Below, piece after piece: positions 5,880-8,797 of a stretch of DNA of 8,797 nt. Location: positions 1-8,797 of the forward strand of contig QHXE01000096.1 of assembly GCA_003222835.1 (NCBI GenBank), given 5' to 3'. A model generated the notes under the pieces. That model had not been told where the DNA came from, did no database searches, and saw only the letters and a program-made list of their open reading frames with translations. The stretch is from Acidobacteriota bacterium. Lineage in GTDB: Bacteria; Acidobacteriota; Blastocatellia; Pyrinomonadales; Pyrinomonadaceae. Position numbers and translations under genes: made by a program. How positions within the stretch are numbered: the first letter of the stretch is position 1; every line of letters begins with the position of its first letter.

Positions 5880-6359
5880 ATGCAAATGGTCTTTTCGATG
5901 GCGGTGCTGTCAGCGCTCCTGGCGGTCGTCTCGTGCACACTGGCCGCCAGTGACTATTCACCGGACGATATCATCGCGCTCGAGCGTGGCGCACTTGATC
6001 GTTGGGGGAAAGGTGACCCTGAAGGGTTCCTCGAACTCATGTCCGAGGATGAAACCTACTTCGACCCTATGACCGAAAAGCGAATCGACGGTCGCGAATC
6101 GCTCCGAAAATATTTCGCGCCGTTCGTTGGCAAGATCAGGATCGAGCGCGTTGAAATCATGGATCCAAAGGTTCAGCGGCAGCGTGACTTGGCCGTGTTG
6201 ACTTTCAACCTTGCCGACTACGGAGCGCAATTCGACGGCGGGCCCAAGTCCACGGCCCGGTGGAACTGCACGGAGGTCTACCAGAGGATCGACGGAAAGT
6301 GGAAGATTGTGCATTCACATTGGTCGTACACCAAGCCCGAGCCAAAGACCGGCGGGTAG
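5880..6359 (+). CDS. Exported SnoaL-like / DUF4440 (NTF2-fold) protein, possible lipoprotein
   Basis: A 159-residue protein with a hydrophobic N-terminus (residues 4-22). VVSC at 16-19 satisfies a lenient lipobox with Cys19 as lipidation site, while the following LAA could instead be a signal peptidase I site. The n-region lacks positive charge, so export is likely but not certain. Residues 29-152 show the NTF2-like cone fold of the DUF4440/SnoaL group: helix IIALERGALDRWGKGDPEGF (31-50), ELMSEDETYFDPM (52-64), RESLRKYFAPF (72-82), and closing strands ARWNCTEVYQRIDGKWKIVH followed by SHWSY (126-150). The H145-S-H-W end is typical of the family. Homologues bind small molecules or act as isomerases or hydrolases; no specific reaction can be named. 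The RBS AGGAGGTGG (5867-5875) sits close to ATG 5880. Confidence 0.82.
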   Translation: MQMVFSMAVLSALLAVVSCTLAASDYSPDDIIALERGALDRWGKGDPEGFLELMSEDETYFDPMTEKRIDGRESLRKYFAPFVGKIRIERVEIMDPKVQRQRDLAVLTFNLADYGAQFDGGPKSTARWNCTEVYQRIDGKWKIVHSHWSYTKPEPKTGG

Positions 6360-6424
6360 GCACCCAAAGAAGTTGAATACGACGATTTGTCAGCCGGCCC
6401 ATTTTTCTCACGCGGGAATCACAG

Positions 6425-6535
6425 TTGATCGTTTCCAACAGTGGCCATCCGATTGCTGACGAGGCGCTCGATGGCGTGGTTGACGCGATCCGCGAAGCAG
6501 TAATGATCTGCCGTGAAGAGCTTCAGAAGAAATAA
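6425..6535 (+). pseudogene. Unidentified C-terminal-like coding fragment
   Basis: The frame ending at TAA 6533-6535 translates to IVSNSGHPIADEALDGVVDA then IREAVMICREELQKK. This looks like the amphipathic, charged C-terminal helices of a real protein rather than random translation. There is no usable start with an RBS: the frame is open only back to a stop at 6374-6376, and the upstream part reads poorly. I do not recognise the family. It is presumably the 3' end of a gene whose body was lost, in line with the relic that follows. Confidence 0.35.
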
Positions 6536-6592
6536 CGGCTTTGCCTCGGAATGCACCTACTTCCTGAGGCGAGCAAACGGGCGTGACGCGAC

Positions 6593-6604
6593 CCGATATA
6601 TCGG
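6593..6604. repeat. 12-bp perfect palindrome CCGATATATCGG
   Basis: The sequence is fully self-complementary with an AT-rich centre, a form typical of homodimeric regulator sites. No promoter or gene start lies directly beside it, so function is unproven. Chance is a fair alternative. Confidence 0.3.
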
Positions 6605-6646
6605 CAGGAAACCTATTCAGGGATGACGAGCCGAGCCTGAAACATA

Positions 6647-6749
6647 CCAAACGCCATCGACACGAAATTCAGTCTTCATGGACAAAATGTTCACCACCGT
6701 TACTGTGGCGCAACTCGTGAAGCAAGGAAACCTATCCTATGACACGACG
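6647..6749 (+). pseudogene. Relic of a serine beta-lactamase-family hydrolase
   Basis: Two adjacent frames together encode the active-site region of a class C beta-lactamase/serine hydrolase. The first (6647-6676) reads PNAIDTKFSL and the second (6678 onward) reads MDKMFTTVTVAQLVKQGNLS then YD. Intact relatives have a block like DTKFNLGSM(N/D)KMFTAVAIAQLV, in which S-x-x-K carries the nucleophile. Here about 5 nt are missing between CTT 6674-6676 and ATG 6678, exactly where Gly-Ser of the motif should be encoded, so the catalytic serine is lost and the frame broken. Homology ends after YD (about 6743); no further conserved motif is present. Only about 35 codons of a gene normally several hundred codons long remain. 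Confidence 0.6.
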
Positions 6750-6777
6750 CACTTGAACCGACGAGACCAAGGTAAAA

Positions 6778-6797
6778 GTAAGGGGTCAGGCGTCACC
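6778..6797. repeat. Possible mobile-element end abutting the hydrolase relic
   Basis: GTAAGGGGTCAGGCGTCACC follows shortly after the point where hydrolase homology stops. From memory, this GGGTCAGGCGTCACC type of sequence recurs near IS200-like/REP-associated transposases and as scattered solo ends in several phyla. I cannot confirm this here. No inverted partner or transposase is present in the window. Confidence 0.25.
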
Positions 6798-6849
6798 GAC
6801 TAGCAATTCTCTTATTATCGAATTCCGGTAGCGCGCCGCTTTGGTTTGG

Positions 6850-6935
6850 TTCGTTAATTCGAGGTCTGTTGAGATAATCAGAGATCTGCACTTGTAAGGA
6901 AGAGTCTGTTAAGGTAAGGAATAAGGAGCAAGGCA
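6850..6935 (+). promoter_or_regulatory. Likely control region of the antitoxin-toxin operon
   Basis: A GATAAT -10-like hexamer lies at 6873-6878, with only a weak -35 candidate (TTCGTT 6850-6855, 17-bp spacer). GTCTGTT occurs twice in direct orientation at 6864-6870 and 6904-6910, exactly 40 bp (about four helical turns) apart and flanking the -10, as expected for autoregulatory binding by an AbrB-fold antitoxin. AAGGAG (6923-6928) is the RBS for ATG 6936. The operator role is an inference. Confidence 0.4.
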
Positions 6936-7187
6936 ATGCAAAGAGAGGCAAAGATCACCAGCAAAGGACAAATTACGGTGCCGCGAGAAATTCGTCACGC
7001 GCTGGGCGTCAAGACGGGCGATAAGCTCGTTTTCGAACAGAACACTAAAGATGTTTCTGTGCGTCCGGTGAGAACGAAGAGTGTCTTCGCGAAATATCGG
7101 GGCATCGGAAATCCGGGGGTTGCTTCTGGTCGTGCCGGCGTCGTGGGAAAAACCCGCGAGCTTCGCGGTCACGTAACGAAGAAATGA
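6936..7187 (+). CDS. AbrB/MazE/SpoVT-fold antitoxin (VapB-type)
   Basis: An 83-residue protein with a complete SpoVT-AbrB swapped-hairpin DNA-binding domain: AKITSKGQITVPREIRHALG (residues 5-24), then VKTGDKLVFEQ (25-35). The C-terminal section, VFAKYRGIGNPGVASGR followed by TRELRGH, is the typical toxin-binding tail of AbrB-class antitoxins that accompany PIN-domain toxins. It would bind its own promoter and neutralise the toxin by wrapping its active site. Length and both domains look intact. The RBS is AAGGAG at 6923-6928, seven bases before the start. The stop overlaps the next start as ATGA (7184-7187), the classic coupling of antitoxin and toxin. The oddity is that the partner is truncated, so the antitoxin may now be an orphan regulator. 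Confidence 0.88.
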   Translation: MQREAKITSKGQITVPREIRHALGVKTGDKLVFEQNTKDVSVRPVRTKSVFAKYRGIGNPGVASGRAGVVGKTRELRGHVTKK

Positions 7188-7405
7188 TTGATTGGACCAC
7201 CGACGAGTCTATATGGCGAGTTGCAGGAAAAGCTTTTCAGAGGTATGCGAACCGCCGTCATAAACAGAAAGCCGGTAGCCCGCGGCGAATTCTCGCGGAC
7301 TTCCTCATCGGCGCGCACGCGCTTGAGGAGGGCTACAGTTTACTCACTCTCGATGAAGGTATTTATCGCGCCGCCTTTCCCAAACTACAGATTGTGAAGG
7401 TTTGA
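7184..7405 (+). pseudogene. N-terminally truncated PIN-domain (VapC-type) toxin
   Basis: The 73-residue product corresponds to the C-terminal half of a PIN-domain toxin of the AbrB-paired class. IDWTTDESIWRVAGKAFQRY resembles the helix after the PIN midpoint, RRILADFLIGAHAL (residues 34-47) carries the third acidic residue (D39), and LLTLDEGIYRAAFPKLQIVK (53-72) matches the TRDRGFYRTYFP-type end with D57. An intact homologue has about 130-145 residues. The missing first half carries the opening DTNVL/DTSVL Asp and the second-motif Glu, so Mg-dependent RNase activity should be lost. The ATG still overlaps the antitoxin stop and the frame is open, as if an in-frame deletion fused the start codon to the middle of the gene. 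It may still bind the antitoxin through its remaining half. It could be listed as a small CDS, but the active site is incomplete. Confidence 0.78.
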
Positions 7406-7418
7406 TAACTTCGAACGG

Positions 7419-8797
7419 ATGAAACGCTGCCCACAGTGCAACCGCGTTGAGACGGACGATGCGCTCGGCTTCTGCCGCGCGGACGGCACGGCGCTCATTA
7501 GCGATTCTGGTTCATTCAGTGGTGACGCGGGTACCGCGAAGTTTGGTTCTGGCGCGGTGTCGAGCGAGATCGAAACCAGCATTCTTTCTCACACATCGAC
7601 GACTCCCGAAATCAATCGTCTGACCGCACCCACAACTGTGCTTCCACCACCGCAGACTCCGACCACGACGCGCGAGCTGAGTAAATCCAAACGACGCGGT
7701 CGTGTAATAGCACCGGTCGCTCTGTTGTTCGTCGTCATCGGTGGGGCCGGCTATTTCTATCTTTCGCGAAATCACAAGCCCGCGATCGAATCAATCGCCG
7801 TAATGCCGTTCGTAAACCAAAGCGGCAATCAGGATGTTGAGTACCTTTCCGACGGTATGACTGAAACGCTTATAAACAGCCTGTCGCAACTGCCAAATCT
7901 ATCGGTGAAAGCTCGGAGTTCCGTGTTCCGCTACAAAGGCAGGGAAGTTGAGCCGCAAGTCGTCGGGAATGAACTGAACGTGCAGGCAATTTTGAATGGC
8001 CGCGTCGTGCAGCGCGCGAATGATTTGATTCTCTATCTGTCGTTAGTCGATACGCGCACGGGCAATCAAATCTGGGGCGAGCAATATAATCGAAAACAGG
8101 CGGACCTGATTTCATTGCAGAATGAAATCGGCCGGGATGTGTTGGCTAAGCTAAGGACAAAACTATCAGGCGCGGATGAGCAAAAGGTTGCGAAGAACTT
8201 TACGCAGAACGCCGAAGCCTACCAGCTCTACTTGCAAGGGCGCTTCTTTGCCAACAAACGCACCCCGCAGAGTATTCAAAAAGCAATCGAGTACTATCAG
8301 CAGGCGATTGCTAAAGATCCGAATTACGCGCTCGGTTACGCGGGACTCTCCGATGGCTATGGTTTGCTCGCTTACTATAGTGCCGCGCCGGCGCCGGCGG
8401 CTTTCAGCAAAGCGAGGGAAGCAGCGCTGCGCGGGCTTTCGCTGGATGACAACCTGGCTGAAGCACATAATGCGCTCGGATTCGTTCTGACTGTCGCTGA
8501 TTACGATTACGAAGCAGGCGAACGCGAATACAAACGAGCGATTGAACTCAATCCGAATTACACCACGGCTCATCACAACCTTGGCGTCATGCTCAGTCGC
8601 ACCGGCCGGCCGGCAGAGGGTATGGCCGAACTCCGTCGCGCTCTGGAGCTTGAGCCTTTTTCCAGCGTGGTCAACCGGCTCTACGGGGAGGTTTTGGTTT
8701 TCACCCGGCATTACGACGAGGGCCTGGCGCAACTTAAAAAGACCGTCGAGATGGATCCAGGTTTTCCTACGACTTATTTCGCGCTTTCGAATACTTA
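7419..8797 (+). CDS. Zinc-ribbon, membrane-anchored TolB-like/TPR protein (3' end outside window)
   Basis: Open from ATG 7419 to the window edge: 459 residues seen, no stop. In order: a short zinc-ribbon-like N-terminus, KRCPQCNR with a further Cys in GFCRADG (C4, C7, C19); a low-complexity Thr/Pro/Ser linker (about 28-88); a basic stop-transfer motif KSKRRGR and one membrane helix (96-115); and a TolB-like/FlgO-type alpha/beta domain (125-250) with IAVMPFVNQSGN, YLSDGMTETLINSL and GRVVQRANDLILYLSLVD. Tetratricopeptide repeats follow from about 265, e.g. AIEYYQQAIAKDPNYALGYA, YKRAIELNPNYTTAHHNLG and RRALELEPFSSV. Blastocatellia-type Acidobacteriota encode many such proteins, probably as sensors or assembly scaffolds, often with a kinase or winged-helix domain in place of the zinc ribbon. 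The start lies 13 nt after the toxin stop without an obvious RBS, so coupling to the upstream ORF is possible. Confidence 0.85.
   Translation, partial: MKRCPQCNRVETDDALGFCRADGTALISDSGSFSGDAGTAKFGSGAVSSEIETSILSHTSTTPEINRLTAPTTVLPPPQTPTTTRELSKSKRRGRVIAPVALLFVVIGGAGYFYLSRNHKPAIESIAVMPFVNQSGNQDVEYLSDGMTETLINSLSQLPNLSVKARSSVFRYKGREVEPQVVGNELNVQAILNGRVVQRANDLILYLSLVDTRTGNQIWGEQYNRKQADLISLQNEIGRDVLAKLRTKLSGADEQKVAKNFTQNAEAYQLYLQGRFFANKRTPQSIQKAIEYYQQAIAKDPNYALGYAGLSDGYGLLAYYSAAPAPAAFSKAREAALRGLSLDDNLAEAHNALGFVLTVADYDYEAGEREYKRAIELNPNYTTAHHNLGVMLSRTGRPAEGMAELRRALELEPFSSVVNRLYGEVLVFTRHYDEGLAQLKKTVEMDPGFPTTYFALSNT

Larger units (their letters stand above)
6360..6935. other. 576-bp region without an intact gene: relics and regulatory DNA
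   Basis: No complete gene is visible on either strand. Region contents in order: an unidentified coding-like fragment (6425-6535); a bulged hairpin (GCCTCGGAA 6543-6551 with TTCCTGAGGC 6561-6570, no T-run, so not a convincing terminator); a 12-bp palindrome at 6593-6604; a beta-lactamase-family relic (6647-6749); a possible mobile-element end (6778-6797); and the presumed control region of the toxin-antitoxin operon (6850-6935). Confidence 0.6.

Noticed and set aside
5958..6314. 118-residue minus-strand ORF
   Set aside because: It is fully antisense to the NTF2-fold gene, which has a strong RBS and domain pattern.
6543..6570. Hairpin GCCTCGGAA/TTCCTGAGGC as a terminator
   Set aside because: The stem has a bulge and a 9-nt loop, and no T-tract follows, so intrinsic termination is unsupported.
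8166..8732. 188-residue minus-strand ORF
   Set aside because: It lies antisense to the TPR coding region, whose frame is continuous and has clear repeats. The minus-strand product has no recognisable features.
1..8797. CRISPR arrays, tRNA or rRNA genes
   Set aside because: No regularly spaced repeats, cloverleaf-like sequences or rRNA-like stretches were seen on either strand.

Overview
The window most likely comes from an Acidobacteriota chromosome, probably class Blastocatellia. The best pointers are the last gene, which joins an N-terminal CPQC zinc ribbon, one membrane helix, a TolB-like domain and TPRs, and the long secreted protein that fuses a beta-sandwich to an alpha/beta-hydrolase. 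Both architectures are familiar to me from that group. This is an inference from protein style, since no rRNA or tRNA gene is present. All convincing genes are on the + strand. Most are short, stand alone, and are separated by degenerate or non-coding DNA, which is typical of an accessory, gene-trafficking region.

Layout. Positions 1-1000 hold a tiny membrane-peptide ORF and a CPBP (Abi/CAAX-type) intramembrane protease. Positions 1000-1310 hold a short signal-peptide-like ORF that runs into unrecognisable sequence, then half of an integron-type attC site. Positions 1308-3019 hold a YdeI/OmpD-associated family protein, a VOC (glyoxalase/bleomycin-resistance fold) protein and a RibD-C/DHFR-like reductase. 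The VOC gene is a textbook gene cassette: it begins directly after a GTTAGCC core site, and its stop codon lies inside the R'' box of a complete 106-nt attC site. An attC half-site and a shortened attC-like hairpin flank the YdeI gene. No integrase is present, so this is a cassette cluster without an integron integrase (CALIN-like).

Positions 3241-5212 hold a secreted hydrolase-fold protein whose nucleophile Ser and catalytic His positions are both replaced, followed by an overlapping VOC gene broken by an internal frameshifting deletion. Positions 5322-6359 hold a second intact VOC protein and an exported SnoaL/DUF4440-like protein, each with a strong ribosome binding site. Positions 6360-6935 are a gene graveyard: an unidentified C-terminal-like fragment, a serine beta-lactamase-family relic that has lost its active-site serine, and possibly the end of a mobile element. 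Positions 6936-7405 hold an AbrB/SpoVT antitoxin overlapping a PIN-domain toxin gene that lacks its N-terminal half. The zinc-ribbon/TPR protein begins 13 nt later and runs off the window.

The genes do not form a pathway. They look like independently acquired small resistance, detoxification and stress genes plus their decaying relatives. The most interesting signals are the attC-delimited cassette cluster in a probable non-proteobacterial host, the exact-looking truncation of a PIN toxin beside an intact antitoxin, and the catalytically stripped secreted hydrolase. I see no evidence for a wholly new multi-gene system.
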